Positions 25,958 to 34,855 of a stretch of 64,000 bases of DNA are shown piece by piece. The stretch lies in assembly GCA_900540475.1 (NCBI GenBank), contig UQGG01000006.1:124001-188000 (forward strand), given 5' to 3'. A model generated the notes under the pieces. That model was not told the DNA's origin and made no database searches. It saw only the letters and a list, made by a program, of their open reading frames with translations. The translations under genes were made by a program, and so were the position numbers. Every line of letters starts with the position of its first letter. Position 1 is the first letter of the stretch. The stretch is from an uncultured Robinsoniella sp. (GTDB lineage: Bacteria > Bacillota > Clostridia > Lachnospirales > Lachnospiraceae).

Positions 25958-26938
25958 TTATAATTTAATTTTAGCGAAAAGAGATCCCAGATTAGTAGAA
26001 ACACTTTCTGTTTCAGGAAGGTCGAAGGTTTCTTCTGTCACTTCTTCTGCGGCAACATCGTTTAATGCTTTCATGCTAAGGCTGAGTTTTCCGTCTTTAA
26101 TATTAATGACTTTAACTTTTACCTGATCGCCAACAGCTAGAACAGCTGCGGGAGTTTTAATTCTCTTTTCACAGATTTGTGAAATATGTACAAGTCCGGA
26201 CAGACCATTGCCGATATTGATAAATGCACCGTAAGGCTGAATGGATTCAACGGTACCTTCCGTTACAAAACCAACTTCGACATTTGATACTTTTGCTTTT
26301 CTGTCTTCGTTTGCTTTTTCTCTTAAGATTTCTTTTGCGGATAATACCAGTTTATTGTCTTCTTCGTCAACATTAATGACCCGAACCTGAATTTCCTGAC
26401 CCAGCCATTCGTTTAAATCTTCCACATAATTTAAAGAAAGTTTGGAAGCGGGAATAAATCCGCGGATACCTTCTACATATGCAATTACACCGGCATTGAC
26501 AACGCCGCCGATTTTTACGGTCAGGTTAGTCTGATTGTCTTTCATTTCTTTTAATTTATCCCACGCCAGCACTTCATTTGCGTCCTTGCTGGAGAGCATG
26601 ATCTGTCCCTGGCCGCCGTCTCTTCTGACAACAGTTGCGGAGATTTCATCACCAATATGAACAGACTCCTTCAGACTACAGTTCGGGTCTGCACTGTAAT
26701 CTTCCAGGCGGATCACACCTTCGGTGTAATACTTAAGGTCTAACGTGATCTCTGTTTCTGTAACCCCGATTACAGTACCGGTAAGGATATCGCCTTCGTG
26801 GATTTGTTTCAGAGAAGCGGTTAACTCTTTTTCGTAATCAGCCATGCTTTCTGTAACAGTCTCATCTTCAGCGGATTCGTTGACGGTTTCAGCAGTTTCT
26901 GGTGTAGCAGTTGTTTCGTTTAATATTTCTTCTGACAT
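25958..26938 (-). CDS. S1 RNA-binding domain protein (ribosomal protein S1-like)
   Basis: A 326-residue protein. After an acidic N-terminus (~1-50) come S1 domains at ~50-120, ~135-205 and ~220-290, the last with the classic VGFVTEGTVESIQPYGAFI and GLSGLVHISQI. The arrangement matches the shortened S1 proteins of Firmicutes, which bind mRNA or the ribosome. The ATG at 26938 is chosen because AAGGAGG sits 7 nt upstream; a GTG seven codons earlier would include that site. Whether it is a true ribosomal S1 or an S1-like RNA-binding protein is open. Confidence 0.88.
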   Translation of the reverse strand: MSEEILNETTATPETAETVNESAEDETVTESMADYEKELTASLKQIHEGDILTGTVIGVTETEITLDLKYYTEGVIRLEDYSADPNCSLKESVHIGDEISATVVRRDGGQGQIMLSSKDANEVLAWDKLKEMKDNQTNLTVKIGGVVNAGVIAYVEGIRGFIPASKLSLNYVEDLNEWLGQEIQVRVINVDEEDNKLVLSAKEILREKANEDRKAKVSNVEVGFVTEGTVESIQPYGAFINIGNGLSGLVHISQICEKRIKTPAAVLAVGDQVKVKVINIKDGKLSLSMKALNDVAAEEVTEETFDLPETESVSTNLGSLFAKIKL

Positions 26939-26973
26939 ATGATCCTCCTTATTTCCCACTATAGAATGATAAA

Positions 26974-27002
26974 ACTATAACATTTTTGCATAAAAAAATC
27001 AA
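26974..27002 (-). promoter_or_regulatory. Promoter of the S1-domain gene
   Basis: On the minus strand TTGATT (26997-27002), a 17-nt spacer and TATAGT (26974-26979) precede the S1 gene by about 35 nt. Confidence 0.65.
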
Positions 27003-27042
27003 CAGAAATGGCTTAAAATGGGCAGAATAGGCAATACAGGGT

Positions 27043-27071
27043 TTGAAAAGCAAAAAAAAGTATGATATGAT
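27043..27071 (+). promoter_or_regulatory. Promoter of the pyrophosphatase gene
   Basis: TTGAAA (27043-27048), a 17-nt spacer and TATGAT (27066-27071) match the housekeeping consensus well. The same two hexamers and spacing occur before rpsF. A leader of about 200 nt follows, with only weak hairpins (e.g. ATGCAT repeats near 27165-27180). Confidence 0.65.
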
Positions 27072-27281
27072 GAAAGTCGGATAACAGCAAGAATTTCGTT
27101 AAAAATAGTAAGTGTACCGGATTGTAAAGGAATCCATGCACAGCTGCCTGAAACAATTTAAAACATGCATGAAGATGCATAGAATTGGAGTCAGTGGTGC
27201 ATTGATACAACATGAGGATATGAAAAATTTATAATGAGGTATTGAGAATTGAGTACATTAATCGGAAAGGATAACGATGAG

Positions 27282-28934
27282 ATGCAGGATACAATGAAGA
27301 AAAAAGTATATATCATCGGTCACAAGAACCCGGATACAGATTCTATCTGCTCTGCAATCGCTTACGCAGATGTAAAGAATAAAATAGGTGATGCTATCTA
27401 TGTTCCCAAAAGAGCAGGACAGATCAGCGAGGAAACGCAGTTTGTATTAGACCGCTTTGGAATGAAGCCGCCAGGTTATGTCCCAAATGTGGGAACCAGA
27501 GTGAAAGATATGGATATCCGCAGGATACCCGGCGTCAGCCACAGTATTTCACTGAAAAAAGCATGGACACTGATGAAAGATGAGAATGTTAATACGCTGC
27601 CCATTACAAAAGACAACAATATTCTGGAGGGTTTAATTACCATCAGTGATATTGCACAGTCTTATATGGATATATTGGATAATGAAATCCTATCTACCGC
27701 CAGAACACAATACAGCAACATTCTGGGGACGCTGGAAGGTAATATGGTGGTGGGAAATGAACATGCTTATTTTGTAAAAGGAAAAGTGGTTGTAGCGGCA
27801 GCTAACCCCGATCTGATGGAAAACTATATTGAAGAGGATGACCTGGTCATTCTGGGCAACAGGTATGAATCCCAGCTGTGCGCCATTGAAATGAATGCCA
27901 GTTGCATTATTGTCTGTGAGGGTGCCCCGGTATCCAGAACGATTCAGCATCTGGCTCATGAAAAGGCTTGTTCGATTATCAGCACGCCCCATGACACCTA
28001 TACAGTAGCCAGACTTATGAATCAGAGTATGCCGGTAAAATTTTTCATGAAGAAGAATGGCCTTCTGACCTTCGAACTGGATGATTTTACGGATAGTATT
28101 AAGGATACCATGGCGAAGAAGAGATACCGTGATTTCCCGGTACTGGACAAGCATGGCTGCTATGTGGGGATGATTTCCAGGCGGAATCTGCTGGGTATGA
28201 AACGCAACAGATTGATTCTGGTTGATCATAATGAAGCTTCCCAGGCGGTAGATAATATTGAAAGCGCCGAGATTCTGGAGATTATCGATCATCACAGACT
28301 GGGGTCACTGGAAACAATGGCACCAGTGTTCTTCCGAAACCAGCCGGTTGGCTGTACGGCGACCATTATTTATCAGATCTATCAGGAAAAGGGAATTGAG
28401 ATTCCTTCTAATATAGCAGGACTTTTGTGTTCCGCAATTATTTCGGATACTTTGATGTTCCGTTCTCCAACCTGTACGGCGGTGGATCGGGATGCGGCAC
28501 AGAGGCTGGCACAGATTGCAGGAATAGAAATCGAAGCTTATGCATCTGAGATGTTTGCAGCAGGAAGCAATTTGAAGAAAAAGTCTCCGGAAGAAATCTT
28601 TTATCAGGATTTTAAGAAATTCGAGCTTAACCAGGCGAATTTCGGAGTTGGACAGATTAATTCCATGAATGCATCTGAGTTAAAGGATATTAAAGGCAGA
28701 TTAATACCGTATCTGGAAAAAGCCCTGGGGCAGCATGGAGAGACAATGCTGTTTTTCATGCTTACGGATATCATGAATGAGTCAACGGAGCTGCTATGCT
28801 TTGGCGGAGATTCGGAGGAACTGGTAAGAGAAGCATTTCACCAGCAGCCAGAGGATCATTCCGTATATCTTCCCGGCATAGTCTCCAGAAAGAAACAGCT
28901 GATTCCTGCATTTATGAATGCATTGCAGCAGTAA
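27282..28934 (+). CDS. Manganese-dependent inorganic pyrophosphatase with CBS and DRTGG domains (family II)
   Basis: About 550 residues. The DHH domain opens with VYIIGHKNPDTDSICSAIAY and continues after the insert with DHNE and IIDHHRLG, all metal ligands. Between them lie two CBS motifs around a DRTGG domain (~70-310), the regulatory insert that binds adenine nucleotides in clostridial enzymes. The DHHA2 domain closes the protein. It hydrolyses pyrophosphate to phosphate in the cytoplasm. The start is uncertain: the ATG at 27282 (GGAAAGGA upstream) is used here, while a TTG at 27249 with GAGG 8 nt before it is possible. Confidence 0.92.
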   Translation: MQDTMKKKVYIIGHKNPDTDSICSAIAYADVKNKIGDAIYVPKRAGQISEETQFVLDRFGMKPPGYVPNVGTRVKDMDIRRIPGVSHSISLKKAWTLMKDENVNTLPITKDNNILEGLITISDIAQSYMDILDNEILSTARTQYSNILGTLEGNMVVGNEHAYFVKGKVVVAAANPDLMENYIEEDDLVILGNRYESQLCAIEMNASCIIVCEGAPVSRTIQHLAHEKACSIISTPHDTYTVARLMNQSMPVKFFMKKNGLLTFELDDFTDSIKDTMAKKRYRDFPVLDKHGCYVGMISRRNLLGMKRNRLILVDHNEASQAVDNIESAEILEIIDHHRLGSLETMAPVFFRNQPVGCTATIIYQIYQEKGIEIPSNIAGLLCSAIISDTLMFRSPTCTAVDRDAAQRLAQIAGIEIEAYASEMFAAGSNLKKKSPEEIFYQDFKKFELNQANFGVGQINSMNASELKDIKGRLIPYLEKALGQHGETMLFFMLTDIMNESTELLCFGGDSEELVREAFHQQPEDHSVYLPGIVSRKKQLIPAFMNALQQ

Positions 28935-28976
28935 AAACTGGATAAAGGATAAGATAAAATAAAGGGAGGAAATGCT

Positions 28977-29555
28977 ATGGGCAAACAAACCTGGAAGGCA
29001 GGAAATATGATATATCCGCTGCCGGCAGTCATGGTAAGCTGTGCCAGGGAGGGCGAAAAACCAAATATTATTACAGTGGCATGGACGGGTACGGTATGTA
29101 CGAATCCTCCCATGGTTTATATATCGGTAAAACCGGAGCGGTATTCTTACGATATCATCCGGGAAACGGGAGAATTTGTGATTAACCTCACTACCCGGAA
29201 ACTGGCGAAAGCAACCGACTTCTGCGGTGTCCGCTCCGGCCGGGACGTAGATAAGTTTCAGGAAATGCATCTGACGCCTGAGGCAGCAGAGCAGGTCAAA
29301 GTCCCTATGATCGGGGAGTGTCCGGTGAATATTGAATGCCGGGTAAAAGAAATTAATAAACTGGGGTCACATCACATGTTTCTTGCGGATGTACTTGCGG
29401 TACACGTAGATGAGGCTTATATGAATGAAAACGGTAAATTTGAACTGAATAAAACCGGTTTGCTGGCGTATTCCCATGGAGAGTATCTGGGACTGGGTGA
29501 GCATTTGGGGACATTTGGCTATTCCGTAAAGAAGAAAAAGAAGAAACGCAGATAA
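28977..29555 (+). CDS. Flavin reductase family protein (FMN-binding split barrel)
   Basis: A 192-residue cytoplasmic protein with the split-barrel flavin-binding signature: PLPAVMVSC, NIITVAWTGTVCTNPPMV, and FVINLTT. Relatives reduce flavins or act as flavoredoxins. It ends in a very basic tail (KKKKKKRR) that is not part of the fold. GGGAGG lies 8 nt before the ATG; the gene is 42 nt behind the pyrophosphatase gene and probably co-transcribed. Partner and substrate are unknown. Confidence 0.88.
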   Translation: MGKQTWKAGNMIYPLPAVMVSCAREGEKPNIITVAWTGTVCTNPPMVYISVKPERYSYDIIRETGEFVINLTTRKLAKATDFCGVRSGRDVDKFQEMHLTPEAAEQVKVPMIGECPVNIECRVKEINKLGSHHMFLADVLAVHVDEAYMNENGKFELNKTGLLAYSHGEYLGLGEHLGTFGYSVKKKKKKRR

Positions 29556-29593
29556 CAATGTTATAAAATATAGGAAAAACTACAGATTTAAAG

Positions 29594-29634
29594 TAAGGGC
29601 AATAACTGGCTTAATGGTTATTGCCCTTATTTTG
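29594..29634 (+). terminator. Rho-independent terminator
   Basis: A 13-bp perfect stem (29594-29606 with 29617-29629) followed by TTTTG ends the pyrophosphatase / flavin reductase unit. Confidence 0.85.
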
Positions 29635-29683
29635 CGTAAAAATTCTGTTCAAGATAATCCACATAAGAGTCCTGCATTGTGCA

Positions 29684-29712
29684 TTTTCATCTGCCTATCC
29701 ATCGGCTATAAT
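29684..29712 (+). promoter_or_regulatory. Candidate promoter of the second importer operon
   Basis: A perfect TATAAT (29707-29712) lies 17 nt after TTTTCA (29684-29689), about 35 nt before the binding-protein gene. Confidence 0.5.
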
Positions 29713-29747
29713 GAACTCAACAATTCAAGTTAAAGGAGGAAACAAAT

Positions 29748-31172
29748 ATGAAAAAGCGTACAATGCAGTTATTAGCAGGTGGCATGTGTCTGACATTAGC
29801 AATTGGCTCCCTGGCGGGATGTGGAAACCAGGGCACAAAAGATACGGCAGATACAACTGCTAAGACAGACGGGGCACAGACGGAAGCCGCGAAGACAGAG
29901 GGAGGCAAGTCCGAAGAATCCAAGTCAGAAGAATCCAAGGCCGAGACAGCCGCAGCAGATAGCGACGAGGGAAGCAAAGAGAACGTGACATTGAATTTTG
30001 CGGCGTCACAAAACTGGATTGAAGATGTGGATAAGGAACTGGCGAAAGAATTTGAGGAAAAAACAGGGATTGCAATTAATTTCCAGCTAAGCCCGGATGA
30101 CCAGTATCAGACAATTGTAAAATCAAAGCTGAACACAGGTGAGGGACCGGATATCTTCATGTCTTATTCCGGAACAAAATTAAAAGACTTTAACCCGGAA
30201 AAAAATATGGTTGACCTGTCGGGCGAAACCTGGGTCAGTGAGTTGGAACAATGGGCAATAGACGGATGCTCTTACAAAGGAAAGCTCTATGCACAGAATA
30301 CGGCAGGGGTGGATGATACTAACGGGGTTCTGTATAAGCCGGCTGTATTTGAAGAGCTTGGGATCAAGGTACCCACCAACTATGCGGAGTTTAAGGAAGC
30401 CTGTGATAAATTGCAGGCAGGCGGCATCACACCGGTCTATGAGTTTGTAAAAGACCTGTGGCACACACATTACTGGATGGAAGGCGCAAGTGCCCTGGCA
30501 GCAGCGAACCACCCCGGGCTTTATGACGATCTGAATACAAATAAAATCGGATTTGCAGATGTTCCAGAATTCGTTACTGCACTGACACAGCTTAAGGAAA
30601 TGGCTGACAGCGGATATTTTGGTGAGAACCACATGTCCAATATCTATGACAATTCTTATGATGCTATCGCAAGCGGCAAATATGGAATGATCATTATTCA
30701 CGGATCTTATCCAAATGAAATGGTAAATAATATTGACGGGGTAAACCCGGAGGATTACAGCATGTTCCCAAGCCCTCTGGCAGATAATCAGTACGCGACC
30801 CTGACAGCAGGCGGAACGACGAAATGCATCAGCGCAGGAAGCAAACACATTGAAGAAGCAAAACAATATTTTAATTTTCTTGCAGAGAAACAGAATCTGG
30901 AAAAACTCTATAAAGAAAAAACCGTTTACGTTTCCTCCTCCGTAAAAGGCATCGAGGCAAGCCCTACAAAGGCATATAAAGACCTGATGAATATTGTGGG
31001 AGACAAACAGCTTCAGGGTGCAGAAGCAAGTGTATACTTCTATGACGGCGGCAAGATCAGCGAGCTCTGCCAGGAAATGTTCACCGGTTCACTGACGCCG
31101 GAACAGGTATTGGAAGAATATGATAGTACCAGAAGAGCGCTTGCAAAAGATTCCGGACAGGAAGGATTCTAA
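29748..31172 (+). CDS. Extracellular sugar-binding lipoprotein (type 1 SBP)
   Basis: A 474-residue lipoprotein with lipobox LAGC (C25), then a charged Lys/Glu/Ser linker to ~75, then a CUT1-type binding domain (LNFAASQNWIEDVDKELAKE start; GEGPDIFMSY; ASALAAANHPG). AAAGGAGG precedes the ATG. It heads an operon with two permeases and a Gfo/Idh/MocA oxidoreductase. Aromatic residues suited to sugar stacking (LWHTHYWMEGA) are visible. The substrate is not known; the downstream oxidoreductase hints at an inositol-, uronate- or amino-sugar-like compound. Confidence 0.9.
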   Translation: MKKRTMQLLAGGMCLTLAIGSLAGCGNQGTKDTADTTAKTDGAQTEAAKTEGGKSEESKSEESKAETAAADSDEGSKENVTLNFAASQNWIEDVDKELAKEFEEKTGIAINFQLSPDDQYQTIVKSKLNTGEGPDIFMSYSGTKLKDFNPEKNMVDLSGETWVSELEQWAIDGCSYKGKLYAQNTAGVDDTNGVLYKPAVFEELGIKVPTNYAEFKEACDKLQAGGITPVYEFVKDLWHTHYWMEGASALAAANHPGLYDDLNTNKIGFADVPEFVTALTQLKEMADSGYFGENHMSNIYDNSYDAIASGKYGMIIIHGSYPNEMVNNIDGVNPEDYSMFPSPLADNQYATLTAGGTTKCISAGSKHIEEAKQYFNFLAEKQNLEKLYKEKTVYVSSSVKGIEASPTKAYKDLMNIVGDKQLQGAEASVYFYDGGKISELCQEMFTGSLTPEQVLEEYDSTRRALAKDSGQEGF

Positions 31173-31194
31173 TAAGAAACATATCACGGTTATC

Positions 31195-31219
31195 CAGCCG
31201 GTGTCTTGTACACCGGCTG
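31195..31219 (+). other. Intercistronic hairpin between binding protein and permease genes
   Basis: CAGCCGGTGT (31195-31204) pairs perfectly with ACACCGGCTG (31210-31219) around a 5-nt loop. There is no T-run. Such hairpins commonly stabilise the binding-protein mRNA so that it is made in excess over the permeases. Confidence 0.65.
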
Positions 31220-31253
31220 TGGAAAACCGGAGTGCAGAAAGAAGGGAAGCTTA

Positions 31254-32120
31254 ATGAATCATAAAAAAATATACCCGTCCTATTTTATTCTGCTTCCTTT
31301 GGTGTTATATCTGGTATTTTTTATCGTGCCAAGCGCCATGGGGCTGGCTCTGTCATTTACAGACTGGAATGCAATGAATGACGAGATCCATTTTGTAGGA
31401 CTGTCACATTTTAAAGAAATATTTACGAATCAGAGATACCTGCTGGTTATCTTTACCACGATTGTTTTTGCGCTGGTCACCACCATCTTTAAGAATGCAA
31501 TCGGGCTGGGAATGGCAATGGCACTGAATAAAGGATTTAAAACAAGAAATTTTCTAAGAACCATCTTCTTTTTTCCGGTTATGCTCTCTCCACTGATTAT
31601 CGGTCTGGTGTTCAAATCCATTTTTAATCCGGAATATGGCGTAATCAATGGGTTTTTAGGCATGATCAGTCTGGACTTTTTACAGAGAGACTGGCTGGGG
31701 GATGTGAACACTGCCCTGGGGGCGGTTATCTGTGTGGAGATCTGGCGCCTGGTAGGGCAGAATATGGTGATCTATATCGCGGGGCTGCAGGCGATTTCAG
31801 AAGATTATCTGGAAGCGGCTTCTATCGATGGGGCAAATGGGTTTCAGAAGTTAATCTATGTCATAATTCCCCAGCTGATGCCCTCTATTACCATTAATCT
31901 GGTGCTGAACCTCATAGCGGGACTTAAAGTGTTTGATCTGGTATTTGTACTGACCAACGGAGGACCCGCCAGAAAGACAGAGGTCTTAAATACCGTGATC
32001 TATAAGGAATACAGCTCCGGAAGATATGGCTTCTCTACAGCCCTGGGCTTCATACTCTTTGTTTTTACCTGTATCGTCGCATTTTCTGTCTTAAAGGGCA
32101 TGACAAAGGAGGAGGACTGA
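31254..32120 (+). CDS. Sugar ABC transporter permease (UgpA/MalF type)
   Basis: A 288-residue permease with six predicted helices (YPSYFILLPLVLYLVFFIVPS first). The EAA loop EAASIDGAN...VIIP lies near ~195-215. The ATG at 31254 is preferred, with GAAGGGAAG upstream; an upstream TTG frame would read through the hairpin. The stop codon is 1 nt before the next ATG, so the two permeases are translationally coupled. No ATPase gene is linked. Confidence 0.9.
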   Translation: MNHKKIYPSYFILLPLVLYLVFFIVPSAMGLALSFTDWNAMNDEIHFVGLSHFKEIFTNQRYLLVIFTTIVFALVTTIFKNAIGLGMAMALNKGFKTRNFLRTIFFFPVMLSPLIIGLVFKSIFNPEYGVINGFLGMISLDFLQRDWLGDVNTALGAVICVEIWRLVGQNMVIYIAGLQAISEDYLEAASIDGANGFQKLIYVIIPQLMPSITINLVLNLIAGLKVFDLVFVLTNGGPARKTEVLNTVIYKEYSSGRYGFSTALGFILFVFTCIVAFSVLKGMTKEED

Positions 32121-32121
32121 C

Positions 32122-32946
32122 ATGACAAGAAAAAACCAAATCGGGAGAATTGTAAAATGCCTGATTCTCTGGAGTTTCTCCATTCTCGTATTTGTGCCGC
32201 TGATTATCATACTGCTGAATTCTTTTAAGGCACAGGGGGATGCGGTAAACATGAGCTTTTCCCTGCCAAAGGAATGGATTTTCACCAATTATCAGGAGGT
32301 TGTCAGCCAGGTAGATGTGTTTGGGGCATTTCGAAACAGCCTTGTGGTCTCCGTCTGTACGGTGGTCATTGCAACCACCGGTGCTGCACTCTGTTCCTTT
32401 GTACTGTCCAGAAGAAGAACGAAGCTTCATCGATTTATGTATCTGTTCTTTCTGCTGGGACTGGTGGCACCTCTGAATATGGTACCCGCCATTCTGGTTT
32501 TGCAGAGGCTGGGACTGATGGATACCCTGGCGGGGCTGATCCTGCTGTATTCGGCGCTGGTAACGCCCTTTACCATCTTTCTCTACTATGGATTTATCGG
32601 GTCGGTGCCAAAGGAGATTGATGAGGCTGCAATCATAGACGGATGCGGCTGCATGGGGCTGTTCTGGAAAGTCGTATTTCCGCTGTTAAAGCCGGTAACG
32701 GTAACGGTGATTATTTTAAACTTTATGAATGCATGGAATGACTTTATCACGCCGTTCTATGTAATGAACAGTTCATCCAAGATGCCCCTCACCACAATGG
32801 TCTACAGTTTCTTCGGGCAATTCCAGAGGAGCTGGAATCTGGTCTGTGTCATCATGGTACTGATTCTCGTCCCGATCATCGTGGTATATGCTTTCGGGCA
32901 GAAATACATCATAGCCGGTATGACTGCCGGAGCAGTTAAGGGCTGA
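32122..32946 (+). CDS. Carbohydrate ABC transporter permease (UgpE/MalG type)
   Basis: A 274-residue permease with six predicted helices, EAA loop EAAIIDGCG...VVFP near ~175-195 and the common C-terminus GMTAGAVKG. Its AAAGGAGGAGG site lies inside the end of the previous gene. It forms the membrane pore with that partner and depends on the binding protein at the head of the operon. Confidence 0.9.
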   Translation: MTRKNQIGRIVKCLILWSFSILVFVPLIIILLNSFKAQGDAVNMSFSLPKEWIFTNYQEVVSQVDVFGAFRNSLVVSVCTVVIATTGAALCSFVLSRRRTKLHRFMYLFFLLGLVAPLNMVPAILVLQRLGLMDTLAGLILLYSALVTPFTIFLYYGFIGSVPKEIDEAAIIDGCGCMGLFWKVVFPLLKPVTVTVIILNFMNAWNDFITPFYVMNSSSKMPLTTMVYSFFGQFQRSWNLVCVIMVLILVPIIVVYAFGQKYIIAGMTAGAVKG

Positions 32947-33045
32947 GCCGGACTGGAGGAAAATGAAGAGAAAATAGTATTTGTTATTGAAGTTATGCAA
33001 AGTAGAAATAGATCAGGCTAAAAGCCGGAGAGGAATGAAACTGAT

Positions 33046-34287
33046 ATGAAACAGATAAAATTAGGATTAATTGGTGCCGGGGAGAGGGGAGCAAACTGCT
33101 ATGCCCCCTATGCGCTGAAGTTTCCGTCAGAGGTACGGTTTGTCTGTGTGGCGGACCCCCTGGCTGACAGGCGCAATACATTTGGGGAAACCCATCGTAT
33201 TGCAGAGGAGGACAGATATGAAGACTGGAGGGAAATGCTCGGGAAAGAATATGGGCTGGACGGGATTATCATAGCAACCCAGGATCGGCAGCACTATGAG
33301 CCGGCTATGGCTGCCATTGCTGCGGGGCTGAATGTATTGCTGGAAAAACCCATGGCGGAAACCGTGGAGAAAACCAGGGCGATCGTGGAGGCTGCTAAGG
33401 AAAAAGGCGTATTGCTGATGGTCTGCCATGTGCTGCGCCACACCCCCTTCTTCCAGTCCATAAAAGAGACTCTGGACAGCGGTGCCATTGGTGAAGTAAA
33501 GTCCATACACCACATTGAAAATATCGGATACTGGCATTTTGCCCACAGTTATGTCAGAGGAAACTGGCGCAATACAGAAGAGACCACCCCAATGATCGTG
33601 GCAAAGTGTTCTCATGATACGGATATCTTTAATTTCCTGCTGGGCGGAAAAAAATGCAAACGCATCTCTTCATTTGGTTCCTTATCCTATTTCACCAGGG
33701 AAAATATGCCGGAACATGCAGCAAAAAACTGCATGGACGGATGCCCCCACAACAAAACCTGCCTTTATTCCGCTTACAATTATCTGGATGACAGGGAGAT
33801 GAGGCAGAATTTCCGGGATATCGTAATGCGTACAGATGACAGGGAAGCGTTTCTCGCCCATTTAAAAGAATCTCCATACAGCAGGTGTGTCTACCAGTGT
33901 GATAACGATGCGGTAGACCATCAGGTGGTCAGTATGGTCTATGAAGATGGGGTGACGGTATCCTGGCAGGCATCGGCGTTTACCATGGATATCAAACGCC
34001 AGACAAAGATCATGGGAACCAAAGGAGAACTGGAGGGAAGCATCGATGAAGACCGGTATGAAGTCAGGGATTTTGCCACAGGAAATGTGACATCCGTTAA
34101 AATACATACCCCAAAGACCCTGCATTCCGGCGGGGATGAATGCATTATGCGCAATTTTACCCAGGCGCTGTTAAATCCCGATCAGGAAAGCAGGCGGTTT
34201 GGCGCAGAACTTTCGCTGCAGGGGCATGCAATGGCTTATGCGACAGAATATTCCAGAAAGAATGACGGGGAAGTTGTAGTGTTATAA
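33046..34287 (+). CDS. Gfo/Idh/MocA-family NAD(P)-dependent oxidoreductase with a cysteine cluster
   Basis: A 413-residue cytoplasmic enzyme. The Rossmann fold begins LGLIGAGERG; the family EKP motif is NVLLEKPMAET with K101, and the C-terminal alpha/beta domain follows. Relatives oxidise sugars, inositols or amino-sugars with NAD(P). Unusual is an insert with C229, C233 and C239 (NCMDGCPHNKTC) plus C281 and C285, which could bind a metal or Fe-S cluster. It follows the permease by 99 nt and likely processes the imported compound. It lacks features I would expect of the GH109 glycosidase branch, but that alternative cannot be excluded. Confidence 0.85.
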   Translation: MKQIKLGLIGAGERGANCYAPYALKFPSEVRFVCVADPLADRRNTFGETHRIAEEDRYEDWREMLGKEYGLDGIIIATQDRQHYEPAMAAIAAGLNVLLEKPMAETVEKTRAIVEAAKEKGVLLMVCHVLRHTPFFQSIKETLDSGAIGEVKSIHHIENIGYWHFAHSYVRGNWRNTEETTPMIVAKCSHDTDIFNFLLGGKKCKRISSFGSLSYFTRENMPEHAAKNCMDGCPHNKTCLYSAYNYLDDREMRQNFRDIVMRTDDREAFLAHLKESPYSRCVYQCDNDAVDHQVVSMVYEDGVTVSWQASAFTMDIKRQTKIMGTKGELEGSIDEDRYEVRDFATGNVTSVKIHTPKTLHSGGDECIMRNFTQALLNPDQESRRFGAELSLQGHAMAYATEYSRKNDGEVVVL

Positions 34288-34365
34288 AATTCAACCCTGG
34301 CTATGCGCCCTTCTATTAGGATTACATTCCTGCAAAGCGTGCCGAACAGCTGCCAAAAGGATTTT

Positions 34366-34377
34366 AAAACATGTTTT
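34366..34377. promoter_or_regulatory. 12-bp palindrome, possible operator
   Basis: AAAACATGTTTT is a perfect palindrome about 35 nt before a TATGAT-like -10 (34413-34418) of the small gene at 34450. No regulator is assigned. Confidence 0.25.
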
Positions 34378-34449
34378 GTAAATGTGACACACTGTTGTCC
34401 CATTACCTGTGATATGATATTGTGAACTAAAGAAAGGAGTTATTTTATA

Positions 34450-34761
34450 ATGTCTAAAGCAGTCTTTTATTGTTCTTTTAAGCTTAAAAAGGAAGCCTCT
34501 GTGCCGGATTTTTTACTGGCAGCAGAAAAATTAAATAATGAGTACATCTCAAAGCAGGAGGGGTATATCTCCTGGAAACAACTTAGAGATGATGAAACCT
34601 GGGTGGATATTATAACTTTTGAAACAATGGAAACCGTTAAGAAGTTTGAGTCTGATTCTGGTAATGCAGGTGAATTAGCTAAGCAGTTTTATTCATACAT
34701 TAACTGTAATAGTTGTAAAGTGAATTATTATTCAATTGAAAGAAGTTATGGAAAATCATAA
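34450..34761 (+). CDS. Small ABM-like (dimeric alpha/beta barrel) protein
   Basis: A 103-residue protein beginning MSKAVFYCSFKLKKEA, with GYISWKQLRDDETWVDIITF in its middle. The strand-helix pattern and the W/D-rich core resemble antibiotic-biosynthesis-monooxygenase-like ferredoxin folds, found in heme-degrading and quinone-modifying enzymes or in non-catalytic proteins. AAAGGAG precedes the ATG. The gene is AT-richer than its neighbours and stands alone between terminators, so transfer is possible. The function is unknown. Confidence 0.65.
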   Translation: MSKAVFYCSFKLKKEASVPDFLLAAEKLNNEYISKQEGYISWKQLRDDETWVDIITFETMETVKKFESDSGNAGELAKQFYSYINCNSCKVNYYSIERSYGKS

Positions 34762-34804
34762 TATGATATGATGATTAGCTGCCTTGCAGGACGCAAAGCA
34801 GTCT

Positions 34805-34838
34805 GAGGGAACCGCCTAAATTGCGGCTCCCTCTTTTA
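34805..34838 (+). terminator. Hairpin terminator between convergent genes
   Basis: GAGGGAACCGC (34805-34815) pairs with GCGGCTCCCTC (34823-34833) with one mismatch and is followed by TTTTA. Confidence 0.75.
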
Positions 34839-34855
34839 ATGGTTCAGATTATTTA

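Noticed and set aside
27690..28295. 201-residue minus-strand frame inside the pyrophosphatase gene
   Set aside because: Antisense to conserved CBS/DRTGG coding sequence, with no motif and no ribosome site.
30180..30866. 228-residue minus-strand frame inside a binding-protein gene
   Set aside because: Antisense shadow of a clear solute-binding domain; Cys/Ile-rich composition is typical of shadows.
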